A stretch of DNA of 17,532 nucleotides, from positions 1 through 17,532 of the forward strand of contig DATLVC010000221.1 of assembly GCA_035577685.1 (NCBI GenBank). Direction: 5' to 3'. The notes under the pieces were generated by a model. It had not been told where the DNA came from. It did no database searches and worked only from the letters and a program-made list of their open reading frames with translations. Each line of letters starts with the position of its first letter. Positions within the stretch are counted from its first letter, which is position 1. Shown piece after piece: positions 1 through 6,522 of the stretch. The DNA is from CAIYRG01 sp035577685. Its GTDB lineage: Bacteria > Pseudomonadota > Alphaproteobacteria > Micropepsales > Micropepsaceae. The translations under genes were made by a program, and so were the position numbers.

Positions 1-427
1 GCTCGCCGTGCCGCCGTTGGTGCTGGTGGCGATCATCTTCCTGTGGACGCCGCCGCATTTCTGGGCGCTGTCGCTCTATCGCGCGGAGGATTATGCGCGG
101 GCGCGCGTTCCCATGCTTCCCGTGGTGTCGGGCAAACCCGAAACGCGCCGGCAGATTGTTCTGTACACGGTGCTTGTCGTGGGCTGCGGCTTTGTCCCGG
201 TGATCCTGGGTTTTGCCGGTCCGGTCTATCTCGCGGCCAATGCCGGCATCGGGCTTTGGTTCCTAATCCAGAGCGTGCGCGTCGCGCGCGAAAACGACAC
301 GGTGCGCGAGCCGCAGGCACGGCGCCTGTTCGGCGTTTCGATTTTGTATCTGTTCGCGCTGTTCGCGGCGCTTCTGGTGGAGCAGGCGGCGGGCATTGCC
401 TCCTTCCCGCCTCTGGCGCTGGGATGA
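1..427 (+). CDS. ctaB: Protoheme IX farnesyltransferase (heme O synthase), C-terminal part
   Basis: This is the 3' part of an open reading frame that enters from the left edge; about 141 residues are visible, and codons begin at base 2. The enzyme is an integral membrane prenyltransferase that adds a farnesyl group to heme B to make heme O, the precursor of heme A for aa3-type oxidases. The visible part begins with a hydrophobic helix followed by the TPPHFWALSLYR segment and the YARARVPMLPVVSG motif, both typical of CtaB/CyoE, followed by three further hydrophobic helices. The N-terminal half, with the first Asp-rich motif, lies outside the window. Its TGA overlaps the ATG of the next gene, which indicates translational coupling in an oxidase assembly operon. 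The family call is firm; completeness cannot be judged. Confidence 0.95.
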   Translation, partial: LAVPPLVLVAIIFLWTPPHFWALSLYRAEDYARARVPMLPVVSGKPETRRQIVLYTVLVVGCGFVPVILGFAGPVYLAANAGIGLWFLIQSVRVARENDTVREPQARRLFGVSILYLFALFAALLVEQAAGIASFPPLALG

Positions 428-567
428 ACGGCGATGACGAGGCAAGAGCACGGTTCGAACGCGCCCGCCGCATGCGCAACTACGCTATTGCGGGCACGCT
501 GCTTTTTCTCGTCGTGCTGTTCTTCGTCATGACCATGGTGCGGCTGGGCGGACATGTTGCGGATTAA
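424..567 (+). CDS. Small single-helix membrane protein, CoxF-like, of the oxidase operon
   Basis: This gene encodes 47 residues. It starts at the ATG that overlaps the ctaB stop codon and ends inside the start region of ctaG. The protein has a charged, Arg-rich N terminus (about residues 4-18) and one strongly hydrophobic segment (about 21-38), then a short tail ending GGHVAD. By the positive-inside rule the N terminus should be cytoplasmic. Small proteins of this form lie between ctaB and ctaG in many alphaproteobacterial oxidase operons and are sometimes labelled CoxF or cytochrome oxidase assembly protein; a role in assembly is inferred from position only. The overlaps on both sides (4 and 14 bases) argue strongly that it is translated. 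It is too short for confident homology by eye. Confidence 0.75.
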   Translation: MNGDDEARARFERARRMRNYAIAGTLLFLVVLFFVMTMVRLGGHVAD

Positions 568-1162
568 GCCGGCGCTGAAGGCAATGAAGGTCACGCGCAA
601 CAACGCCGTGTTCGCCATCTGCTTTGCCGTCGTCATCGGCATGGTGGGCGCATCCTATGCCGCCGTGCCGCTCTACTACATGTTCTGCCGCGCCACCGGT
701 TATGGCGGCACGCCCTCGCGCGCCGATGCGGCGCCGGGCATTGTCGGAAACCGCACCTTCACTGTCCGCTTCGACACCAATGTCGATCCCGCGCTGCCCT
801 GGAGCTTTGCACCCGAACAGCGCAGCGTCACGGTAAAGATGGGCGAAGACAAGCTTGTCTATTTCCGTGCGATCAATCGTTCGGACAAGGCGATCGTCGG
901 TCACGCCGCGTTCAATGTCGCGCCCGATAATGCCGCGCGCTATTTCAACAAGATCCAATGCTTCTGCTTCACCGAGCAGCGGCTCGAAGCCGGCGAATCT
1001 GTCGAGATGCCGGTGTCGTTCTTCGTTTCCCCGGCGATCCTGAAAGATCGGGAAAACGATACGGTGAGCGAAATTACGCTGTCTTACACGTTCTATCCCG
1101 CAACCAATCAGAAGACGGACGCGAAAACCGCTGCCGTTCCGGCGAAGGGTTCGGGGGGCTGA
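554..1162 (+). CDS. ctaG: Cytochrome c oxidase assembly protein CtaG/Cox11 (CuB insertion)
   Basis: This is a 202-residue Cox11-family protein that delivers copper to the CuB site of subunit I of the terminal oxidase. A short cytoplasmic N terminus leads into one membrane helix (about residues 18-38), then a periplasmic beta-sandwich domain. The copper-binding Cys pair is seen in the KIQCFCF motif (C136 and C138), and the third conserved Cys is in YYMFCRATGYGGT (C45). The segment VEMPVSFFVSP after the Cys pair is also characteristic. The first ATG overlaps the upstream gene by 14 bases; an in-frame ATG at 584 would remove ten residues and cannot be excluded. The C-terminal tail (about 185-202) is a low-complexity Lys/Ala/Gly stretch. 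Length and motifs are normal for the family. Confidence 0.96.
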   Translation: MLRIKPALKAMKVTRNNAVFAICFAVVIGMVGASYAAVPLYYMFCRATGYGGTPSRADAAPGIVGNRTFTVRFDTNVDPALPWSFAPEQRSVTVKMGEDKLVYFRAINRSDKAIVGHAAFNVAPDNAARYFNKIQCFCFTEQRLEAGESVEMPVSFFVSPAILKDRENDTVSEITLSYTFYPATNQKTDAKTAAVPAKGSGG

Positions 1163-1182
1163 TCCTTCGAAAGGCGAACACC

Positions 1183-2106
1183 ATGGCTCACGGTGAAGTG
1201 CATCACGATTATCATCTGGTCGATCCCAGCCCGTGGCCCATTGTTGGCGCGGCCGCCGCCTTCATCATGCTCATCGGCGCCGTGTTCTGGATGAACGCCA
1301 CGTCGGACTTCTTCGGCCTGCCAGTCGCCGGCCAGCCCTGGGTGTTCATCATCGGCTTCCTGCTGGTGCTCTATACCATGGCCGGCTGGTGGCGCGACGT
1401 GGTGAAGGAATCGGTGGTCAAGGGGGACCACACGCCGGTGGTGAAGCTGGGTCTGCGCTACGGCATGATCCTGTTCATCGCTTCCGAAGTGATGTTCTTC
1501 TTCGCCTGGTTCTGGGCCTTCTTCAATTCCGCGCTCTTCCCCATCGACGTGTCGATCGGAAGATGGCCGCCGGAAGGCATCGTGCCATTCGATCCCTGGC
1601 ATTTCCCGCTGCTCAACACGCTGATCCTCTTGACCTCCGGTGCGACCGTCACCTGGGCCCACCATGCGATCCTGAAGGGCGACCGCAAGGGCGCCATCCA
1701 GGGGTTGGTCGTGACCATCATCCTGGGCGCGAGCTTCACCTGCGTGCAGGCCTATGAATACAGCCATGCCACCTTCACCTTTGGCTTCAACCACGCGCAG
1801 ATGATGCCGTTCATGGATGTGGCGCATAAATCGCTGACGGCTTCGGCGACCGGCGGCATGGGCAACCTTAACGCCATCTACGGCTCGTCCTTCTTCATGG
1901 CGACCGGGTTTCACGGCCTGCATGTGATCATCGGCACGATCTTCCTGACGGTGTGCCTGTTCCGTGCCATCGCCGGTCACTTCACTCCGGCGCGCCATTT
2001 CGGTTTCGAAGCCGCCGCCTGGTACTGGCACTTCGTCGACGTGGTGTGGCTGTTCCTGTTCGCCTGCATCTATGTCTGGGGCTCCTACGGCGTCATGACC
2101 GAATGA
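1183..2106 (+). CDS. ctaE: Cytochrome c oxidase subunit III
   Basis: This encodes 307 residues of the core oxidase subunit III, an integral membrane protein of seven helices that stabilises the catalytic subunit I and supports proton uptake. The start at 1183 is preceded by GAAAGG at a suitable distance and matches the usual MAHGEVHHDYHLVDPSPWP beginning; the open frame extends upstream, but that part is a shadow of ctaG. Recognisable motifs include the SEVMFFFAWFWAFFNSAL helix, the WPPEGI loop, TSGATVTWAHHAI, FMATGFHGLHVIIGT and the C-terminal WYWHFVDVVWLFLF. The loop between YEYSHATFTFGF and IYGSSFF is about 25 residues longer than usual, which explains the extra length over the common 260-290 residues. 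Its TGA overlaps the next ATG. Confidence 0.97.
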   Translation: MAHGEVHHDYHLVDPSPWPIVGAAAAFIMLIGAVFWMNATSDFFGLPVAGQPWVFIIGFLLVLYTMAGWWRDVVKESVVKGDHTPVVKLGLRYGMILFIASEVMFFFAWFWAFFNSALFPIDVSIGRWPPEGIVPFDPWHFPLLNTLILLTSGATVTWAHHAILKGDRKGAIQGLVVTIILGASFTCVQAYEYSHATFTFGFNHAQMMPFMDVAHKSLTASATGGMGNLNAIYGSSFFMATGFHGLHVIIGTIFLTVCLFRAIAGHFTPARHFGFEAAAWYWHFVDVVWLFLFACIYVWGSYGVMTE

Positions 2107-2480
2107 ACAGTCCCGTAACGGGGGCTGAACCGTCGGTCGCTTATGCGTCGCTGCTCGGGCGCTGTCCGCGCTGCGGGAAGGGGAAGCTGTTCTCCGGCTT
2201 TCTCAACATCGCGCCCGCGTGCAAGGTGTGCGGGCTCGATTTTTCGAACCTCGAAGCGGGCGATGGGCCGGCGGTCTTCGTGATCCTGATCGTGGGCGCT
2301 ATCGTCACGGGCGGCGCGCTGCTGACCGAAGTGTGGTTCAGTCCGCCCTATTGGGTGCATGCGGTGATTTGGGGACCGGCGGTGGTGATCCTGTCGCTGG
2401 GGATGCTGCGCCCGCTGAAAGCAGGGCTGGTGGTTCTCCAATACAGGCACCGCGCCGAAGAGGGCCGGCTCCGCAAGTGA
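2103..2480 (+). CDS. DUF983 family membrane protein with zinc-ribbon-like Cys motifs
   Basis: This is a 125-residue protein. The N terminus carries two CxxC pairs (C21/C24 in RCPRCGKGKLFSGFL and C40/C43 in PACKVCGLDF), followed by the GDGPA signature and two membrane helices (about 56-78 and 84-106). This layout is that of DUF983, a family found next to cox subunit III and surf1 in alphaproteobacteria. The biochemical role is not established to my knowledge; the Cys motifs suggest metal or redox chemistry near the membrane, and the position suggests help in oxidase assembly. The ATG overlaps the subunit III stop, and its own TGA overlaps the GTG of surf1, so the three genes are probably coupled in translation. 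Confidence 0.9.
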   Translation: MNSPVTGAEPSVAYASLLGRCPRCGKGKLFSGFLNIAPACKVCGLDFSNLEAGDGPAVFVILIVGAIVTGGALLTEVWFSPPYWVHAVIWGPAVVILSLGMLRPLKAGLVVLQYRHRAEEGRLRK

Positions 2481-3190
2481 TCCGCTTTCGCCCGTTGCTT
2501 GTGCCGACGGTCTGGTTCCTGTTCGGCTTTGCGATTCTGACGGGGCTCGGCGTTTGGCAAATCCAGCGGCTGGGCGAAAAGGAAGCGCTGATCGCAAGCG
2601 TCGAAAGGGGCATGCGCGCGGCCCCTGTTCCGCTGGCCGACGCGTTGCGCGACGGTGCCGCCAATGCCGAATACCATCATGTGCGCGTGACTGGGCATTT
2701 TCTGCATGAGCAGGAGCTTTATCTGTTCTCGCGGGGGCCGATGGGGGCGGTGGGCGCGGACGTCATCACGCCACTGGTCCAGCAGAGCGGCGAAACCCTG
2801 CTGGTGGATCGCGGCTTCGTGCCCGATGCCCTGCGCGATCCCAAGACCCGGGCCGTCGCTCAGACGGCCGGAGACGTGACCCTGACCGGCGTGCTCCGTC
2901 TGTCCCAGGCGCCAGGAATGTTTACACCGGCAGCAAATCTCCAGACGCGGCTCTGGTTCGTCAAGGATGTGCCCAGCATGGCGGCTGCTTTGGGCATGAA
3001 TGTGCCCCTGGTCCTGATCGAGGCGGACGCCACCCCGAACCCCGGCGGCTGGCCGCTGGGCGGGCGCACCCAGGTCGAATTCCCGAATGACCATCTGCAA
3101 TACGCCATCACCTGGTTCGGGCTCGCTTTGGCGCTGCTCACGGTTTATCTCGTGTATCACCGCTCGCGCGGCCGGCTGAGCTTTGGGTAA
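2477..3190 (+). CDS. surf1: SURF1 family oxidase assembly protein
   Basis: This encodes 237 residues from a GTG start that overlaps the TGA of the DUF983 gene (GTGA). SURF1 proteins promote heme A insertion and early assembly of cytochrome c oxidase. The expected two-helix layout is visible: an N-terminal helix (about residues 8-27) running into GLGVWQIQRLGEKEALIA, a periplasmic central domain with YHHVRVTGHF and LLVDRGFVP, and a C-terminal helix (about 208-228) after the conserved NDHLQYAITWFGLA. The open frame extends upstream of the GTG, but that sequence is DUF983 read in another frame. The product begins MIRFRPLLVPTVWF, as is normal for the family. Only 3 bases separate it from thrC. Confidence 0.95.
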   Translation: MIRFRPLLVPTVWFLFGFAILTGLGVWQIQRLGEKEALIASVERGMRAAPVPLADALRDGAANAEYHHVRVTGHFLHEQELYLFSRGPMGAVGADVITPLVQQSGETLLVDRGFVPDALRDPKTRAVAQTAGDVTLTGVLRLSQAPGMFTPAANLQTRLWFVKDVPSMAAALGMNVPLVLIEADATPNPGGWPLGGRTQVEFPNDHLQYAITWFGLALALLTVYLVYHRSRGRLSFG

Positions 3191-3193
3191 TCC

Positions 3194-4591
3194 ATGCAAT
3201 ATGTAAGCACCAGGGGAGGGGATGGGGCGTCGTTTGCCGACGTGCTGCTGGGCGGACCCGCGCCCGATGGCGGCCTCTATCTGCCCGAGCACTGGCCCCA
3301 ATTCGCCCCCAGCACCATCGCCGGATTCGCCAGCCTTCCCTATGCCGAGGTCGCGTTCCGCATCATGCGGCCTTTCATCAACGATGCCTTCACGCACGAT
3401 GATTTCCGCGCGGATGTCGAGGCCGCCTATGCCGCGTTCGCGCACAAGGCGGTGGCACCGCTGGTACAGCTGGCGCCGGATTTCTTTCTGCTGGAGCTGT
3501 TCCACGGGCCGACGCTCGCTTTCAAGGATGTGGCGATGCAGCTCATGGGGCGGCTCTTTGCCCGCGCGCTGGCGCAGCAGGGTCGCCGTGCCACCGTGAT
3601 CGTGGCGACCTCCGGCGACACCGGCTCGGCCGCCATCGCCGCCTTGCGCGGGCAGAACAATGTCGATGTCGTGGTGCTGCACCCCAAGGGCCGCGTGTCG
3701 GAGGTGCAACGCCGCCAGATGACCAGCGTGCTGGATTCCAACATCCACAATATCGCGCTGGAAGGCAGTTTCGACGACACCCAGAACATCGTGAAGACGC
3801 TGTTCGCCGAGAGCGAATTCGCCACGCGCACCAATTTGGCGGCGGTCAATTCCATCAATTTCGCCCGCATCGTGTCGCAATGCGTCTATTATTTCACGGC
3901 GGCAGCTTCGCTCGGCGCCGGAGTTGGCCGACAGGTGAATTTCGTCGTCCCCACCGGCAATTTCGGCGACATTTTCGCGGGCGAGGCGGCGGCGCGGATG
4001 GGCCTTCCCATCGGCCGGCTGGTCATCGCCACCAACCAGAACGATATACTGCCGCGCACGCTGGAGACGGGCCGCTACGAAACCGGCCGCGCGACGCCGA
4101 CGCTCAGCCCCTCCATGGACATCCAGGTGGCGAGCAATTTCGAGCGCGCTCTGTTCGAAGCCTCGGAACGCGATGCCGCCTTCATGTCCGAGGCGATGCG
4201 CGGCTTCGCCGTCAACCGGGCGCTGCGCATTCCCTCACAAGTCCTGAAAGTTCTCCGGGATCGCTATTTTGCCGCGCGCGCGACCGATCAAGAAACCGTT
4301 GCGGCCATCGCGCGCGTGTACAAGGACAGCGGGCTGGTGATCGATCCCCATACGGCGGTCGGCGTCGTGGCGGCGGAGAAACTTGCCGGCCAGCTTGCCG
4401 GGCCCACGATAGCGCTGGCGACCGCGCACCCCGCGAAATTCTCGGGCGCCGTGACGCGGGCCATCGGCAAAGCTTCTGACCTGCCGCCGCATCTGGCCGA
4501 TCTTTTGAGCCGCGAAGAGCGCTACACTGTGCTTGCCAACAGCACGCAGGGGGTAAAGGAATTCGTCTTGGAGCACACACAGCAAAGATGA
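3194..4591 (+). CDS. thrC: Threonine synthase
   Basis: This is a 465-residue PLP enzyme that converts O-phospho-homoserine to threonine, the last step of the pathway. The start MQYVSTRGGD is the usual one for bacterial ThrC of the longer type, and the length fits. The PLP-binding lysine is K111 in HGPTLAFKDVAMQLMG. The phosphate-binding region TSGDTGSAAIAA and the segment NSINFARIVSQCVYYF are also typical, and FVVPTGNFGDIFAG is clear. The gene follows surf1 by 3 bases and its stop overlaps the ATG of the peptidase gene, so it appears to be transcribed with the oxidase genes. The partner enzyme ThrB is encoded at 14165-15124 on the other strand. No sign of damage. Confidence 0.97.
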   Translation: MQYVSTRGGDGASFADVLLGGPAPDGGLYLPEHWPQFAPSTIAGFASLPYAEVAFRIMRPFINDAFTHDDFRADVEAAYAAFAHKAVAPLVQLAPDFFLLELFHGPTLAFKDVAMQLMGRLFARALAQQGRRATVIVATSGDTGSAAIAALRGQNNVDVVVLHPKGRVSEVQRRQMTSVLDSNIHNIALEGSFDDTQNIVKTLFAESEFATRTNLAAVNSINFARIVSQCVYYFTAAASLGAGVGRQVNFVVPTGNFGDIFAGEAAARMGLPIGRLVIATNQNDILPRTLETGRYETGRATPTLSPSMDIQVASNFERALFEASERDAAFMSEAMRGFAVNRALRIPSQVLKVLRDRYFAARATDQETVAAIARVYKDSGLVIDPHTAVGVVAAEKLAGQLAGPTIALATAHPAKFSGAVTRAIGKASDLPPHLADLLSREERYTVLANSTQGVKEFVLEHTQQR

Positions 4592-5874
4592 GCGTCGAGA
4601 TCACACGGCTGCCGTCCGGGCTCATCGTCGCCACCGATCCCATGCCGCATCTGATGAGCGCGGCGCTGGGCGTGTGGGTAAATTGCGGTGCGCGTCACGA
4701 GAAACCGGCCGAGGCGGGGCTCTCGCATTTGCTGGAGCACATGGCGTTCAAGGGTACGACCACCCGCTCGGCCAAGGACATCGCCACCGAGATCGAGGCC
4801 GTGGGCGGCGACATCAACGCCTATACCAGCCGCGAACAGACCGCCTTCCACGCGCGCGTGCTGAAGAACGATGTCGGGCTCGCGCTCGACATGATCGCGG
4901 ACATTCTCCTGTGCTCCACTTTCGAGGAGGGCGAGCTCGAACGCGAGCGCGAGGTCATCATCCAGGAAATAGGCCAGACGCGGGATACGCCCGACGATCT
5001 CATCTTCGATTACCTGCAGGAAGCGGCCTATCCGGGGCAGGCGATGGGCTGGCCGATCTTCGGCAGCGAAAAAACCGTTGCCGGGTTTTCACGCAGCGAT
5101 CTCGTATCCTTCATGGGACAGCATTACCGCGCCGGCGCCATGATGCTGATCGCGTCGGGCGCGGTGGAACACGGGGCGATGTTGGACGCGGCCCACAGGC
5201 TGTTCGCGGATCTGGGCGAAGGCGTCGAACGCGAGTCCGCTCCCGCGGAATTTGCGGGCGGCGATATGCGCGGACAGGACGACCTCGAACAGGCGCATCT
5301 GGCCTTCGCCTTTCCGGGCGTGGCCTCTGCCGATGACGACGCCATCACCGCGCAGGTCTTCGCGACTGCGCTGGGCGGGGGCATGTCTTCGCGTCTGTTT
5401 CAGGAGGCGCGCGAAAAGCGCGGCCTCTGCTATTCGATTTACGCGTTCTCGCATTCCTATCGCGACACCGGGATGGTCGGGATTTATTCCGGCACCGCGG
5501 AAGACAAAGCCGGCGAAATCGCCCCGCTGATTGCCGCCGAAATCGAAGCTATGGTCACCCAGACGACTGAGGAAGAAACCGCGCGTGCCCGGGCTCAGCT
5601 CAAAGCCTCGCTGCTGATGGGATTGGAGAGCCCGCATCAACGCTGCGAGCTGATGGCGGGGCATCTTTACGCCTATGGCCGGGTTTTGCCGGTGGACGAA
5701 TTGATCGCACGCGTCGATGCGGTGGATGCCGCAGCACTCGCCCGTTTCGCGGAAAATATCTGCCGCACCGGCAATCCCGCCATCGCCGCGGTGGGGCCGG
5801 TCAGCCGCCTGGAATCGCGCGATGCCTTTGCGCGCCGTTTCGGCCGCGCACCCGCGCTGACGGACGCACACTGA
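4588..5874 (+). CDS. M16 family zinc peptidase (mitochondrial processing peptidase-like)
   Basis: This is a 428-residue insulinase/pitrilysin-fold peptidase, similar in length and layout to the beta subunit of mitochondrial processing peptidase and to bacterial PqqL/YmxG-type enzymes. The inverted zinc motif HxxEH is at H47-E50-H51 (SHLLEHMAFKGT), and the distal zinc-binding glutamate is E127 in REVIIQEI, so the active site looks complete. The C-terminal half contains GGGMSSRLFQEAREKRGLCYSIYAF-type sequence, the family's second conserved region. The alphaproteobacterial enzyme is usually found beside thrC, as here. Its natural substrates are not well defined; a role in turnover of signal or small peptides is only an inference. 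The ATG overlaps the thrC stop. Confidence 0.95.
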   Translation: MSVEITRLPSGLIVATDPMPHLMSAALGVWVNCGARHEKPAEAGLSHLLEHMAFKGTTTRSAKDIATEIEAVGGDINAYTSREQTAFHARVLKNDVGLALDMIADILLCSTFEEGELEREREVIIQEIGQTRDTPDDLIFDYLQEAAYPGQAMGWPIFGSEKTVAGFSRSDLVSFMGQHYRAGAMMLIASGAVEHGAMLDAAHRLFADLGEGVERESAPAEFAGGDMRGQDDLEQAHLAFAFPGVASADDDAITAQVFATALGGGMSSRLFQEAREKRGLCYSIYAFSHSYRDTGMVGIYSGTAEDKAGEIAPLIAAEIEAMVTQTTEEETARARAQLKASLLMGLESPHQRCELMAGHLYAYGRVLPVDELIARVDAVDAAALARFAENICRTGNPAIAAVGPVSRLESRDAFARRFGRAPALTDAH

Positions 5875-5877
5875 ACC

Positions 5878-6468
5878 ATGTTCATGCGGGGCATGATCTT
5901 TCCCGGCGGCCGCGAACCGGTTTTGCAGGGCAACGGCGTTCTGCTGCGCTATCCCCAGATGTCCGATTATACGCAATGGTCCGCGTTGCGCGGGGAAAGC
6001 CGCGATTTCCTATCGGTATGGGAGCCGGTCTGGGCTGCCGATGAGTTAACGCGGACCGCCTTTCGCCGCCGCCTTCGCCGCTACCAACGCGAGATCAGGA
6101 ACGATCTTGCCTACCCGTTCCTGGTGTTCCGCAAAGACGATAACGCGCTCTTGGGCGGCTGCACGCTCACCAATGTGCGCCGCGGCGTTACCCAATCGGC
6201 GGCCATCGGCTATTGGATCGGGGCGCGTTACGCCCGCCAAGGCCATATGTATGGGGCCTTGCGGACCATGATGCCCTTTGTCTTCAGCCTTCTCGGCCTG
6301 CATCGGCTGGAGGCGGCCTGCATTCCGGAAAACACCGCGTCGCGCAATTTGCTGCTGAAACTGGGCTTTCGCGAAGAGGGACGCGCGCGGCGCTACCTGC
6401 AGATTAACGGTGAATGGCGCGACCATATTCTCTTCGCTTTGCTGGAGGATGAGGCGCCTGTACCTTAG
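5878..6468 (+). CDS. GNAT family N-acetyltransferase, RimJ/RimL-like
   Basis: This encodes 196 residues of a GNAT fold. The acetyl-CoA binding region is GYWIGARYARQGHMYGAL (about residues 111-128), followed by the helix with LHRLEAACIPENTASRNLL and the KLGFREEGRARRYLQINGEWRDH segment seen in RimJ/RimL proteins, which acetylate N termini of ribosomal proteins in enterobacteria. The exact substrate here is unknown. The start is uncertain: ATG codons at 5878, 5884 and 5893 all lie in frame. The first is 3 bases after the peptidase stop, which favours it. The gene sits at the end of the thrC-peptidase block and is probably co-transcribed. Confidence 0.9.
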   Translation: MFMRGMIFPGGREPVLQGNGVLLRYPQMSDYTQWSALRGESRDFLSVWEPVWAADELTRTAFRRRLRRYQREIRNDLAYPFLVFRKDDNALLGGCTLTNVRRGVTQSAAIGYWIGARYARQGHMYGALRTMMPFVFSLLGLHRLEAACIPENTASRNLLLKLGFREEGRARRYLQINGEWRDHILFALLEDEAPVP

Positions 6469-6490
6469 GCGCTCCCGGGGCCTTTCTTTC
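6467..6490 (+). terminator. Possible weak terminator after the GNAT gene
   Basis: A short GC-rich pairing, AGGC with GCCT around the CCCGGG core, is followed by TTTCTTTC. It begins within the GNAT stop codon. The stem is only about 4-5 base pairs, so at best it ends some transcripts of the long operon before the c-di-GMP gene. Read-through is quite possible. Confidence 0.3.
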
Positions 6491-6522
6491 GAGTCGAAAC
6501 AGGATTCAATGAGAGTCATCTC

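Noticed and set aside
2348..3880. 510-codon open frame on the minus strand
   Set aside because: It lies opposite surf1 and thrC, is rich in Arg, His and Gln as antisense frames of high-GC genes are, and shows no domain.
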